From Ramlibacter paludis (GTDB lineage: Bacteria; Pseudomonadota; Gammaproteobacteria; Burkholderiales; Burkholderiaceae_C), in NCBI RefSeq assembly GCF_022012305.1, contig NZ_JAKLTM010000002.1, forward strand, positions 797,655-861,654: a stretch of DNA of 64,000 nt, written 5' to 3'. Position numbers and translations under genes: made by a program. The notes beneath the pieces are model-generated. The model ran no database searches, was not told where the DNA came from, and saw only the letters and a program-made list of their open reading frames with translations. Positions 1 through 12,200 of this stretch are shown piece after piece; position 1 is the stretch's first letter; every line of letters starts with the position of its first letter.

Positions 1-1
1 C

Positions 2-1240
2 GGCGTGGAGTCGGCCACGCTGGGCGTGCAGTTCACGCCCACCGAAGGCACCGTGATCACCGGCAGCGCGCGCTTTCGCGACCGGCCCGGCATGCGCAAC
101 GGCACCATCGACGCATCGCTGTCGGAAACCCCCGAAGGCTGGCGGCTCGCGGCACGCGGCGGCGCCGACGCGACCTTCGCCGGCATCAGCGCGCGGCTGG
201 ACGCGAGCTACGACGACGGCCTGTTCATGTTCTCGGCCGAGGCGCCCTTCCGCATCGGCGAGCGCGTCAACGGCACCGTGCGCGTAGGCCTCACCAACGG
301 CAGCGTCGACGACCAGGGCCACCTGCTGACGGGCAGCACGGCGGCCGCGGCCGGCGGCGAGCTGCGGCCCTTCGGCAACGGCACGGTGACCCTGCGGCTC
401 ACCGACGCCTTGCAGGGCGGCGTGGGCATTCGCGTGCGCCCCAGCGGCGACTTGTTGATCAGCGGCAGCATCGGGCTGGCGGCGCCCGTCACGATCTTCG
501 ACCAGTATCCGCCGCCCGACCGCGCCCGCCGCACGCTGTTCTCCATGCCGACGGTGTCGGTGCCGCTGGTGGGCATCTCGGTGGGCAGCACGGTGGTGGG
601 CGTGGCCCTGACCATCAACGGCCGCGTGACCGGCCACGCCCACGTGGGGCCGGGGCAGCTGAACCAGACCGAACTGCGGGTGGAAGACTTCAACCCGGCG
701 CAGCCGGACTCGCTGCACGTCACCGGCGATGCGGAGTTCAACCTGCCCGCGGCGGCCGGCATAGGCGCCTCCATCGACGCCGGCCTGACGCTGGGCGCGG
801 CGGTGATCAACGCCTCGGCCGGCATCAACGTGAGCGCCGAGGCGGGCCTGGCCGCGCAGGTGACGCCGCACGTCAACCTGGACTGGCGCGCCGCGACCGG
901 GCTGCACGTGCACGCAGCGCTCGACGCCTCGCTGCGGCCGCGGCTGGCCTTCGACGTGAACGGGTTCGCGCTGGTGGAAGCCAACGCCTTCGTCACCACC
1001 TTCACGCTCTGGCGCAAGGACTGGAACCTGGCGCACCGCGAGGTGGGCAGCAGCCTCGCATTGCGGCTGCATGCGCCGGTGGACTACTACAGCGACGGCC
1101 GCGGCGTGGTGTTCGACCCGGAGCAGGTGCAGTTCGAGGTGCCGAGTTTGAATGCGGAGACGTTGGCGCAGTTGTTTAATCAGGAGGGGGGGGAGGAGCG
1201 GGTGGAGCGAGGGGAGGCTGGGGGGCAGAGAGGTGGGTGA
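2..1240 (+). CDS. 3' part of a large beta-rich repetitive protein (5' end outside window)
   Basis: The frame is open to the left edge, so only the last ~413 codons are present and the true start lies outside the window. The protein is rich in Gly, Ala, Thr and alternating hydrophobic residues, with loosely repeating short segments (for example GTVITGSARFRDRPG and NGTVRVGLTNGSV) that suggest stacked beta-strands. The tail (about the last 20 residues) is a low-complexity Glu/Gly/Arg stretch. No catalytic motif or membrane anchor is recognisable. Such C-terminal regions occur in very long exported or toxin-delivery-associated proteins, but I cannot assign a family from this piece. It is transcribed towards the minus-strand RHS/immunity pair, so the two units are convergent. 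Confidence 0.6.
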   Translation, partial: GVESATLGVQFTPTEGTVITGSARFRDRPGMRNGTIDASLSETPEGWRLAARGGADATFAGISARLDASYDDGLFMFSAEAPFRIGERVNGTVRVGLTNGSVDDQGHLLTGSTAAAAGGELRPFGNGTVTLRLTDALQGGVGIRVRPSGDLLISGSIGLAAPVTIFDQYPPPDRARRTLFSMPTVSVPLVGISVGSTVVGVALTINGRVTGHAHVGPGQLNQTELRVEDFNPAQPDSLHVTGDAEFNLPAAAGIGASIDAGLTLGAAVINASAGINVSAEAGLAAQVTPHVNLDWRAATGLHVHAALDASLRPRLAFDVNGFALVEANAFVTTFTLWRKDWNLAHREVGSSLALRLHAPVDYYSDGRGVVFDPEQVQFEVPSLNAETLAQLFNQEGGEERVERGEAGGQRGG

Positions 1241-1561
1241 ACTGGTTTGCAGAAAGCCTGATGAGACGAGTGGGCCGCTCCTCACCTGATGATCGCGGCA
1301 AGGGATGGCCGATCGGTCCCCTACTGAATCAATTCGACTGGAAGCAACTCGCTGCGAGCAGGTGCAGGAAGACCATTCCACCGCGCCAGGTTGGCAATAC
1401 CGATACCCCATACACAAAGCACACCAGAGATCCCGCTATGCAGATCGAGTCGATGGCCCTCGTAGCGGCGAGGTCCATACTGGTAGGGACGCACACCTAG
1501 GTCGCAGTTTGATCATGATCTTCGCGGCCGTCACATTGTTCTCCCTGCAATCCGAATCCAC
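1241..1561. other. Gap between the convergent partial gene and the immunity gene; no gene seen
   Basis: About 320 bases with visibly more A/T than the rest of the window. Short open frames on the plus strand here (for example 1305-1736) have no recognisable features and overlap the immunity gene antisense, so I do not call them. No clear hairpin-plus-T-run terminator was found for either flanking gene. The composition matches the adjacent immunity gene and toxin tip, as if the whole segment 1241-3230 arrived as a unit. Confidence 0.5.
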
Positions 1562-2011
1562 TCATTGCCCCAGAAGCTTGCGCCACTCATCTAGCAAGCC
1601 CACTTGCAAGGTCCGATCTACTTTGCCATCTTCGATTTCACCTACGAAGGTATCTCCGTACATGAAGTCGAAGGCGATAGCCGTCCTCTCTGAAAATTGG
1701 CGCACCTCCTCCACAAGTCCACTTACTTCATCGTAGAAAGCAGCATCCACATCCCTAGGCAGGCCTCCGGGGATTCTTGCGGAGCAAACTTCCAGTTGTG
1801 CACCCAGCGTCTCAACGGGTTCGTCGTCAACTCGTGTTGCTAAGTCTTCGGTAACCTCAACGAGTCTAGGCGCACCTAGCATCCATCCCCGGCGGCCTTG
1901 CAAGCCCGCCACGAAGGCTCTAACCTCCTCTCGAATCTCAGGCGTGATGGGCTGGGCGACGTAGAAGAGCAGCGTCTCTCTCGGCAAGGAACGAATAAGG
2001 TCAGGTGTCAT
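1562..2011 (-). CDS. Probable immunity protein of the RHS toxin
   Basis: A 149-residue, acidic, soluble-looking protein without signal peptide or membrane segment. Its ATG (2009-2011) overlaps the TGA of the giant RHS gene (2008-2010) as ATGA, which implies translational coupling. A small acidic gene directly after a polymorphic RHS toxin is, by established precedent for RHS/CdiA systems, nearly always the cognate immunity protein that binds the toxin tip and protects the producer and its siblings. I do not recognise the immunity family. It shares the lower G+C of the toxin tip. The assignment rests on position, size and charge, not on sequence homology. An alternative is an unrelated small regulator, which I consider unlikely. 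Confidence 0.72.
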   Translation of the reverse strand: MTPDLIRSLPRETLLFYVAQPITPEIREEVRAFVAGLQGRRGWMLGAPRLVEVTEDLATRVDDEPVETLGAQLEVCSARIPGGLPRDVDAAFYDEVSGLVEEVRQFSERTAIAFDFMYGDTFVGEIEDGKVDRTLQVGLLDEWRKLLGQ

Positions 2012-3230
2012 GGGTTGGTTACGCCTTGTGGCTTGGCAGGATACAAGGGAACAGCTGCGCCGGGGCCGCCTGGGTTGTAGCGGAACCCGCCTGGCATGTG
2101 AGCATCCATATGACGAGTTTTAGGCAGAGGAATTGTCACGGGCAAACCAGCGATGTGATGCGGAGTAATGCGCTCACCAACCAAGCCTGCATCCTCAGGA
2201 AACACCTTGATCCACGCCTCGTCCACCTTGGGCCGCAGACCCTTCGCGATGAATTGTCGATTGGTCGTACTCAGAATCTCGCCGTAGCCCAGATCGTCCC
2301 ATAAATCGCGGAGCTGCCGCATGTCTGCATCGTTCCTTCGAATTACGCCCATGCGGGTTGCGTTGGAAGGCGACGGACTGACCGGTTCGACTGTGAGTCC
2401 ATTGGCTGCGGCTCGCCGCAACGTGGAGTAGATTCCTACGCCTGGAACAGGTGCCGGCAATCCCCCAACCTCGGCCGTGCGAAGCGCCACCGACATGATG
2501 GCGGCTCGACCCGAACTAGTTCCCAACGTGGCCTGCGCAAGGAAGTTGACCCCGTTGACCAGCGCTGTACCCGCCGCCAGAGCAACTCGCCCGGCCAACG
2601 TGACCGCCCTAGTCGCGCCCGCACCAACGGGGAACGCGATCACACTTGCAACGTCCATCGCATTGGATTTCACGCCGCCGAACTGGAAACTGTTGTATGA
2701 CTTGCCGTCGTATTCAACAGAGGAGCGCGCCATCGAATCCAGATTCGCCGTGATTCGATCAGAGTCATTCGCCAAGGCAAGCATCCCCAGCAAACCACCC
2801 ATCGCTTCCGGGCTTGTACGAATGCCGTGGGAGCTACTCATCGCCATAGAGAGCGCCACAGCACTTTCGGGCGTCGGATTGCTCAGAAGTGTTCCAAGCG
2901 CAACCCCTGCGTTCTGGACCATCGGCGGCTTGAGCCAGCCGCCCTCATTTGCCCACGCCTCGTAACGCGAAATCAGAGCATCACGCAACTTTGGGTTCTG
3001 AGCGGTGTACTCCACCACTTCCTTGAACGTACCCAAGCTTTCCTGATAGACCTCGGCGGCCTGTTGCTGCTGGATGGGCGTTGCGTATTCCGGTGCACCC
3101 GTCTGCGTAGCAGTCAGGATGCCTGACCAAGCCGCAGTAAAGCGAGTCGTCGGACTCGGCCGGCTCTGCATCGGACCCGCAACGAGCGAAAGCTCCTCCA
3201 AATCGATTAACGAAGGTGGCCTGCTGGAGA
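2008..3230 (-). other. Variable C-terminal toxin tip of the RHS protein, possible HNH/Endo VII-like nuclease
   Basis: This is the last ~400 residues of the RHS protein. Composition drops in G+C compared with the repeat region, as expected for an exchangeable toxin module. The end carries ERITPHHIAGL, then PKTRHMDAHMPGGFRYNPGG: a His-His pair, two further His residues and an Asn spaced as in several HNH/Endo VII-fold toxin families with HH motifs. That would make it a metal-dependent nuclease, but the subfamily cannot be told by eye and this call is an inference. An Ala/Val-rich hydrophobic segment precedes it (around 2600-2680), possibly aiding translocation. Confidence 0.5.
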
Positions 3231-6200
3231 CGCCATTTTTCTCCGATCCTGCCACTCGCGTAGCACTGTCCCTCATCGCTTCAGTAATGCTCTCCCCCAA
3301 CGCATTGCCAAACGCATCCACCGCAACCTGCTGCACCGTCACCCTCCCCCCGCGAGCAGCCGCAGCCGCCCCGCCCGCAACAAGCCCCGCGAGCAAGCGT
3401 TTTCCGAGCTGGTTACCAAGTTCCGCATCCTTGAAGGCAGGGGAGTCCATCTCCAGAGCGCTCTCCATCGCCCGGCCCGTCGCCGTGCCAACCGCACTCG
3501 CAGCAACTCCCCTCCAGTCGAACCTCTGTTGCAAGCCGACCGCCACGGAGATGCCCTGCGACAGGGCGTTCGCAACCACCGCGCGAGCTACCGGTGCCCC
3601 TACGCCGAATCCGGAGAACATGCTCGGCGCAAGTCCGGCGGACACCCCTCCGCTGATTGCAGATCCAGCGACGCTTTTCCAGCTGATGCTTTGCTGCTGG
3701 CCGATCACGACCCCGAAAGCCTGGCTCGCCAGGCTACCGGCCGCCGCACCGATGGCGCCGGACGCAACCGTGATGAGCGTCTGCGTGAACGACGCTGCGC
3801 TGGCTGCAGCAGCAGTGCAACTGACAGCCCCTGCCCCTGCCGTAGCAGCTGCTCCCGCCCCGGCGGCAGCGCCGCCTCCGGCTGCTACCGCACCACCCGC
3901 GGCCGCGCCCTCCCCTACGGCAGCAAGAGCGGTCCCCAACCACTTCGCGGTGGCGCCCTGCGACATGATCGTGACCACAATGGCGATGAACAGCATCAGA
4001 ACCTGACCCATCCCCCCACACGCCCCCTGCGGCCCCGCCGGCATCGGCAGTGCCGGCGACTTGTCGCCCTCGATCCGCGACGGGTCGTAGGGCTTGAAGG
4101 TCGTGGCGTTGTTGCTGATGGTCGAGACGCGATTCGGAATGTTCAGCGTCTGGCCGACCTTCAGGTCGCTGCTCGAGGCCAGGCCATTGGCCTCGGCGAT
4201 GCGGTACCAGAGGGAACTGTCGCCATAGGCGCCCCGGGCGATGGCCTGCAAGGAGTCGCCATCGCGCACCGTGTAGGCGCCTGGACTCGGCGCTGGATAG
4301 CTGGCGCTGATTCGTGCGTAGCCGAAGTCGAAGTCCGCCACGTCGGCGAACTTGGGGATGGTCGTGGTTCCCCACGTCGGCGCAACCTGGTCGACGCCGG
4401 CGCCGTAGATTCCGAGCACCTCGCCGTTCACGATGAATTGCCGCTGGACCTTCCCGCCCTGGTTGACGAAGAGCGCGCGGCCGTTGGCGTCGTTGACGAA
4501 GCTGCGGTCGTTGAGGCTCTCGCGCGAGTCCGTGATGCGGAACAGGAAGCCGTTGGCGTCGTATTCCTGCGTGGTGGTCCCGTTGCCGTTCTTCGTGGAC
4601 ACCGCCCTGGTCGTCTTGCCCTGGTAGCCTTCGAAGAAGTCGGGCGTGGATGTGTACTCAGTGACGCCCCCGCCTTCGTGGCTCTTGACGACATAACTGC
4701 GCACGTTGCCTGCGGGATCGTAGCCATCCGCAGCGAGGGTGGTGGTTCCGTCCGTGTACGGCTCCCTCGTGTCCCAGCTGATGTCCGCCTTCGCCGTGTT
4801 GCTGTCGCTCTTGAAGATGCGCTGGTGCAGCATCCGCCCATTGGTGTCATAGCTGTTGACCCGCGTTTCCTTTCCGTTCATCTCGCCGGGCGCGAGCCCC
4901 GCGTTGAGCAGATCGGCGACCTGCGAGGGCAGCCGGCCGCCAGGCCCCGACTGCACGACGCGGTCGGCGGCGTCGTAGAAGCGCAGGTCGATCTGGAAGC
5001 CGTCCTTCACCACGCTCTGCAAACGGTTCAATTTGTCGTAGCGGTATTCCTCGGTGGTTTCTCCCGTCGTCTGGGTGTAGATCAGGGACGTGTTGAGGTA
5101 GATCGCCGAGCCGTCCTCGTTGTAGCCCGCCAGCGGTGAGCCTCCGCCCGAGGTCAGGACCTTGTTGCCCCAATAGGTGTCGCTGGTGCGATTGCCGTTG
5201 TAGTCGTACTTGATGCGATGGCCTTGCGTGCCCAGAGTGGTCCCTGCGGCATCGAGCGCATCGACGACCTTCTGCCGGTTCATCTCGTCGAAGACGAAGT
5301 AGCGGTCGGTGGCATTCCACACTTCGCTGTTGACGCCTTGGTAATCGACGTTGGTGGTGATGTGCGTGCGGTTGCCTACCGCGTCGTAGTCCATCGTGAC
5401 GTGCGCGCGTCCGTCCGCCACATCGCGCAGGTTCCCCGTGGCGTCGTACGCCATGTGGTTGTCCTGGTAGGTCACACCCGCCTGCACGACCCTTTCCTGG
5501 ATGCGCCGGCCGCTCAGGTCGTAGGCGTAGGTCGTGGTCTTGTCGAGTGTCCAGTCGCGGATCGACGTGACCTGGCCCGCCGCGTCGTAGTAGTAGCTGA
5601 TGGACTGGGTGCGCCCGCTGCCCTGCCAGACCAGGTTGCGCGCGTTGTCGTACACATACTGGAAGCGCACGCCGCCCAGGTCGGTATGGTCCTTGAGCAG
5701 GCCGAAGTAGTCGTAAGCCCAGGTGGACGAGCGCCCATTCGCATCGACTTCGGCAATCTTGCGCCCCTGTGCGTCATAGGCCGCGCGCACCGCCTGGCCC
5801 ATGGGCTGCTTCGTCTGCACGAGGTTGCCGCGCAGGTCGTAGGCATAGGCAATGCGCTCGCCGTTGCCGTTGGTCTGCGTCAGCTTGCGTCCCAGCTGGT
5901 CGTACGTCCACTGATCAACGATGTTCTTCGTGACGATCCATTCGGCACCCCAGGCGTTGGCGCGATAGACAGCCGCATCGGCCTTGGTCGTGGCCAGCAG
6001 GCGACCCAGCTTGTCGTAGCTGAAGCTCGCCGAATTTCCCATCGCGTCGGTGGTCGCCACCCGCTCGCCGAACGCGTTGTAGGAATGACGGACCACGCCC
6101 GTGTCCGCGTGGATCTCCTGAACCAAGTTGCCGCCGGCATCGAAGACTTGCCGATTGACGAAGCCCCGAGCATCCTTGACCGCCACCTGCCGCCCCAGGA

Positions 6201-9200
6201 GGTCGTAGGTGATCGTCGTCACCGCGCCCGGCTTGCCCTCGGCATTGGGCTGTACCTGCTGCGTGAGCTGGTTGTGCGCGTTGTACCTGTACGTTGTTTT
6301 CCAGGAGGCCGTACGCGGGTCGCTGATTTCGGTGACGTTGCCCCAACGGTCGGTCTTCTGCCACACCGTCGGCCGCCGCCAACGCTGGTCGCCGTTGATG
6401 CCGGCTGCCTGCGAGATCTGGCCGCTGGTGCCGGCAGTGAGCGCGGCAGACGCACCGGCGGTCGTGACGCTGGCGCTGAATTGCGCCGTTCCCCAGGGTG
6501 TCAGGTGGGCAGGCACGAAAGGCAGATAGGTGACGTCGAGGCGCGGCGTGGGTGCGGTGCCCGCCTGCCAGACCTGCTTCGCCTGATTGACGTAGCTGAC
6601 GTCGTAGACGATCTGGCCCTGATCGGTCCGCGCGTACACCGGCGTCTGACCTACCAATTGAAGGTAGGTGTAGGTCTCGGGAAGCATCTGCGTTTCCCAG
6701 TGGCCGGAGGCGATCATGATCCACTCGCCATCCAGGAACTTGGAAGTCGGTGTGTCTTCGACCCACACCTGGGTCGGCACCAGGCGCGTGCCGTCCGCGA
6801 TCGCGTACTTGGGTTCGTAGTGGTCGATCACCGGGGTGTAGACCGCAACATCCACGTAGACGGTGGTGGGGGTGCTTGGGCCCTGGGCGAAAACGGTCAG
6901 GGTGGCAGTGGCCCGGGCCGAAGGCGGCACGCCGGCGAGGATTTCGACCTCGTAGGTGCCGGCCGGAATCGAGCCGAGGGGCGCCCTTTGCGTCCCCGTG
7001 AAACCGGAAGGACCCAGGGACTGCCCGACGTTGTCAATCGGCAGGTCGACCCAGGCGCCGCCCAGGGCGCGGTAGTGCGCTACATGGGCATTGGCGGCAC
7101 CCCAGACGAGCAGCGGTGCGACCGTGCCGCCGAAAGTCTCGATCCACGGCCCCGAAATGACGGGCAGGTACTGATCGGGCACCCAGGCAGGCGGGGCGGG
7201 CGGCACGACCGTGAACGTGCCGATGGCGTGCGCGGTCGGTGTCGACTGGCCCCCAGGTGTCCACAGCAGCTCGAACTGGTAGGTCCCGCCGGCGAGGTTG
7301 GCCGTGTCGACACCGTCGTAGCTGCCATTGCCGCGAGGCGCAATTGTGAGCGGGGTCCACGCGCCTGTGCTCCCGCTGGCGCGGTAGTAAAACGTCTGGG
7401 TGTAACCCGCGGCAGGCTTGGCCCAGGCGAGGACACCGGCGCCCATGGCGCCATACCCGATCGGCGCCGTGATCGGACTGAGTGGAGGCGCCGTGATCGC
7501 GACATTGCCGGTGGCGATCACCCGCGGCGCGTCGCCCACGGGCGACGCTGTGACACGATATTCGTAACTGCCCACGCCGAGGCCGCGCGCGTCGAACCGG
7601 TAGCCGCTGCCGAAAGGGACGAGGCCGGCCGTCCACCAACCGGCATCGCCCGTGGTGCCGGCGACGCGCATCTGCAGCGCGATTGCCGTCCTGATGTCCG
7701 GCGGCGCCGCAACGGTGATCTCGCTGGCGCCATAGCCGGGAGTCTGGTCGATCACCACCTGCCAGTTGCCGTAAGTGTCCTTCTTCCAAACCACCATCCT
7801 CGTGATGGCGTCGATGCCGACGTCCGCGTATTCTTCCGTCAGCTCCTCTTGCCAGACCAACTGGACACCCTGGGCGGCGGCGTCGCCCTGGAAAATGCCG
7901 GACGTGTAAGTACGGGTCGTCTGGCCGGCGTAGGCGAGCACCGGCTCGCCCTCGCGGTCCTGCGGGATCTTGAGCAGTGGTGTGCGGTACTCGATGCTGA
8001 CCTTGACGTCGCCGCTCCCCAGTGCCGCCAGGCTGTTCCACGTCAGCGCCACCACGTTGGCGCCCAACCCGACCGCGTAAGCATCCTTGGCGCTCGCGTT
8101 CACTGTTGCCATGGTGTATTGCCGCAGCACCGACACTCCTCCCTGGGATTCGGGGCGTACGGCTTCGACCTTGGAGCTCACATGTCCGAGCGCGTCGTAT
8201 CGGGTATCCACGCGGCGCGTGTAAGGGTTGGCCGCCGCCGCCTGCGCGTTGGCGAACTGGGTGACATCGCCGTTGTCGATGCCATAGCCGGAGCTGCTGA
8301 TCTCCGCGGTGACGTTGCCGACGGCGTCGAACAGCCGGATGCGGGCGACGCCGGTGCCGCTGTTGGTGCGCCAGAGGCGGCCGGCATTGTCGTACTCGAA
8401 GAACTCTTCCGGCGTGCCCTTGGTTCCCTTGCGGACCACCTCGCCGAAGGCGTTGTACTCCACGCTGCTGGCGACGAAACCGCCGGGGTCTCCGCCCAGG
8501 GTTGCCGGGGCGGGCGTGCGCGTCTCGACCAGCTGGCCCAGCTTGTCGTAGAGGTTGACTTCGAAGGCGGTACGCGTGACGCCCTCGTTGTCGGTGACGT
8601 TCCGCCACTGCTTGGCAACGTGCCCGTAGGCGTCGTACATGGTGACGACGCTGCCACCGTTGAGGTGGGTGGCATCCTGCGACTGGATGCTGCGGCCGAA
8701 CTTGTCATAGGTAGCCAGCGTCAACCGATCGTTGACGCTGTCGGGGGCGGCCACGCTGTAGCCGCCTTCCCAGGGCTGGGAGGCGCCTTTGGCCCAGTCG
8801 ACTTTCACCAGCACATTGCCGTAAGCGTCGCGGCGGAAGCTGGAGAGCGGAATGATGGCAGCGCCCGTCACCGTGCTGTTGCGGCTGGGCGAGGCCACGG
8901 CGCTGATACGGCCCAGGGCATCGTAGTAGGTGTAGGTCGCCCCGCCCTCGGCATCGGTGACCCGCACCTGGTTGCCTACGGCGTCGTAGCCGTACGTGGT
9001 AGTGGCTGTAAGGGTCGCCCCATCGAGGGACTTGCTGGTTTCGACGGCGGTCACTTTCCGGTCCAGCCGGTCGTAGCCGTAGCTGTACGAACGGTCGTCG
9101 GCGCTTGCAGCCGTCGGGTTGGGATTCGCGTACTGCGTTTCCGCCGTCAGGTTGCCGCGGGCATCGAAGGCACGCTGCGTCAGGTAGCCCATGGCATCGA

Positions 9201-12200
9201 CGGTTTCGGTCTCGCGGCCGGCCCGGTCGAATTTGTGCTGCGTGGTCAGCCACTCCTGGGTCAGGCTGTTGCGGAGAGTCGACTCCTGCACCCGCTGCCC
9301 GAAAGAGTCGTAGGCGTAACGCGTGGTCTTGGCGGTGATCGCGTCCTGCTTTCCGGCCGGCGCGCCGGCGTCGTACACATAGACGGCCGGCTCCGCGATC
9401 TCCGTGACGCGGCCAGCGCGGTCGTACCCGCGCGTGAGCGTCCTGTCCCTCGAGTGGTCGACGCCCGGCGCGTTGAGCGCAGCTTCCACCGTGGTCCTGG
9501 TGATGTTTCCCGGCAAGGACGGCGCCACCGCGTAACGCACCAAGACCAGCACGTCGCCGTACGCATTGCGGGTATAGCCGGTGACGAAGCCGAGCGCGTC
9601 GATTTCATAGGCGACCCGGCCCATGACGTCGTAAACCTTCTGGCTGGTCGCGCCGCCTATGTCTCGGCCGATGATGGCATTGCCCAGCGTGTCGTAGACG
9701 GTCTGCGTTTCCAGGGACTTGCCGACGGCACGATCCGTGGCTGCGTCATAGACTTCGACTTGCGGATGTATCGCCCGCACCTGACGGCCGACGGCGTCGT
9801 ATTCGTAGCGCGTTGTGCGCTCCTCCCCTCGGCCCAGCGCCTCGGTTCGCTCGGTGAGGTTGCCCAGGGCGTCGTAGCCCAGGCGCGTCACGATCCTGGC
9901 TCTGGGGGTCGCGATCTCTTCGAGGTTGCCCAACAGGTCCGGCGTTACCCGCGTCACCTCGATCTCCGGCGTGGTCTCGGTCAGCATCCGCCCGGCGGCG
10001 TCATAGGTGTAGGTCCACTGGAATCCGCGCTTGTTGAGGAAACCGTACTTGCGGCCGAGGGCGTCGTAGCCGTACCACTCCGTGTTGCCGAATGCGTCCG
10101 TGACGCTCACTCGCTGGCCGGCGGCGTTGTAGCCGAAGGACTCGACGACGTCGGCGGACGCGTCGGCCACCACGGCCGCAGCGATGGATGCAGCGACGCT
10201 GGGCGTCGCCGCAATCGGCCTGGCGTAGCGGGTGGTGCCCGTGAGCTGTCCGAGTGCGTCGTAGCGGCTGGCGGTGACGGCGCCCAACGGATCGACGCTG
10301 TAAACCCTTCGTCCAGCGCTGTCGTAGGCACTGCGCTCGACACGGTCCGCGCCCGGCGTGGCGACGATCAGAGCCGTCATCGCAGCCAGCGTCGCGCCCT
10401 GGGGCACGGCAGCAGGGTCGACAGCCTTGGCGTAGCCGGTCACCGCGATGGCGTTCCCACCGGCGTCGTAGTCCGTCTGCGTCACGGCGCCGGCCGCATC
10501 CATCGCCAGGACCCGGCGACCCGCGCCGTCGTAGCCGAAGCGGGTGGAGCGGTCGTTCGCCGCATCGATCCAGATGAGTGTGCGCAGGGTCGACGCGGTG
10601 TCGGGCCTGCCCGCCTCGGGAACCCAGCCGACCGGCGTCGCGTACTGCAGCTGTTGCACGACGTGCCCGTCGCCGTCGTAGAAGAACTCGGTCACGGCTT
10701 TTTGCGCGTCGACCTGCAGCATCAGCCGGTTCGCGGCGTCGTACGCGGAGACGGTCACGCGGTCGGCCGCCGACGCCATCGCCGAGGAAGGGGGCGCCGT
10801 GGACGCGACCGGCGTGGCATACGCCACCAGCTTCACCACGTTTCCGGCCGCGTCGTACACGCGCTGGGTGACGGCGCCGGTGCCGTCCGCGCTCCAGGCG
10901 AGGCGCCCTGCCCGGTCGTAGGTGTTGCGAACGGTCGCATCGCGCAAGGGATCCGCCACCGCAGCCGCGGCGGCGGGCACATCGGCCATCGCCGTGCCTG
11001 CGGGAATGACCCGGGCATACGCCGTGCGTTGCAGGAGATTTCCGTTGCCGTCGTAGCTTTGCGCGACAACGGCGCCGATGCCGTCCACCGTGTAGATGGC
11101 GCGGTTCAGGCTGTCGTAGGCGGTGCGCAGCGTGGCGTCGGACGCCGGGTCGGCGACTGGCAGCGGGACGGTACCCGGCGTCCACGTCGCCAGATCGATG
11201 CGCCGCGCATAGGCGGTGCGCACGATGACGTTCCCGTTGGCGTCGTAGACGTATTTCGTCACGCCGCCACTGCCGTCCACCGTCGCGGCAAGACGGTTGT
11301 CGCGGTCGTAGACGCGATGTTCCACGCGGTCCTGCAGCAGGCTTGCCGCCAGCAGCGGACGGATCTGCTCCACGGCAGGCGTACCGGCGACGGTGATCGG
11401 CACAGCGTAGGTCGTGTCCTTGACCACGCGCCCGGCCGCGTCGTAACCGAATTCGCGTACGCCGCCTGCGGGATCGATCGTGAAGACCAGCCGGTTGCCC
11501 GCGTCGTAGGCATGGCGGGTGACGTTGCCGCAGGCGTCGGTGCTGGTGACCGCGTTGCCGCTGCCGTCGTAGGTCCAGGTGCGGGTGAGGTTCAGTCCGG
11601 CCGGGTCGACCCGTTCGGATATCCGCCGCCCCAGCGCGTCGTAGCCGTACTGCGTGAGCGTCCCGCCGGCGGAGGTCACGCTCAGGATGTTGTCGCGCGC
11701 GTCGTAGCTGTAGACCGTCTGCAGCTTCAGCCAGCCCGGGTCCACCGTCTCCCGCAGCACCCGCCCCTTCCTGTCGAACTCCCGGACCGTGACGATGCCG
11801 TTCGGGTCGGTCACCCGAACCTGCTGGCCCTTGGCGTCGTATTCGAAGGACGTCACGAGGTTGAGCCCGTTGGGATCCACCCGGCGCTTCAGGATGCGGT
11901 CGACGGCGTCGTATTCGTAGGCAACCTTGTTGCCGGCGCCGTCGGTGGTCTCGACGAGCCGGCTGGCGGCGTCGTAGACGCTGGACGTCGAAGCCTGGGC
12001 AGCCGCGGTCGAAAGCAGCTTGCCGTTGCGGTCGTAGCTGTAGCTGGTGACCTGCCCCTTGCCGTCGGTGAGGCTCAGGACCTGGCCGTGCCGCGTGTAG
12101 GCGGTGGTGGTCCGCAGCCCCTCGGGCGTGGTCACCTCCATCGTCCGCTTCGCGGCGTCGTACGCATAGCGCGTCACGTTGCCCACGGCATCCGTTTCGG

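Noticed and set aside
1237..1500. 87-codon plus-strand frame just after the partial gene
   Set aside because: Low-information sequence without family resemblance; start overlaps the previous stop but nothing else supports it.
1305..1736. 143-codon plus-strand frame near the immunity gene
   Set aside because: No ribosome-binding site or known motif, antisense to the end of the immunity gene; treated as chance.
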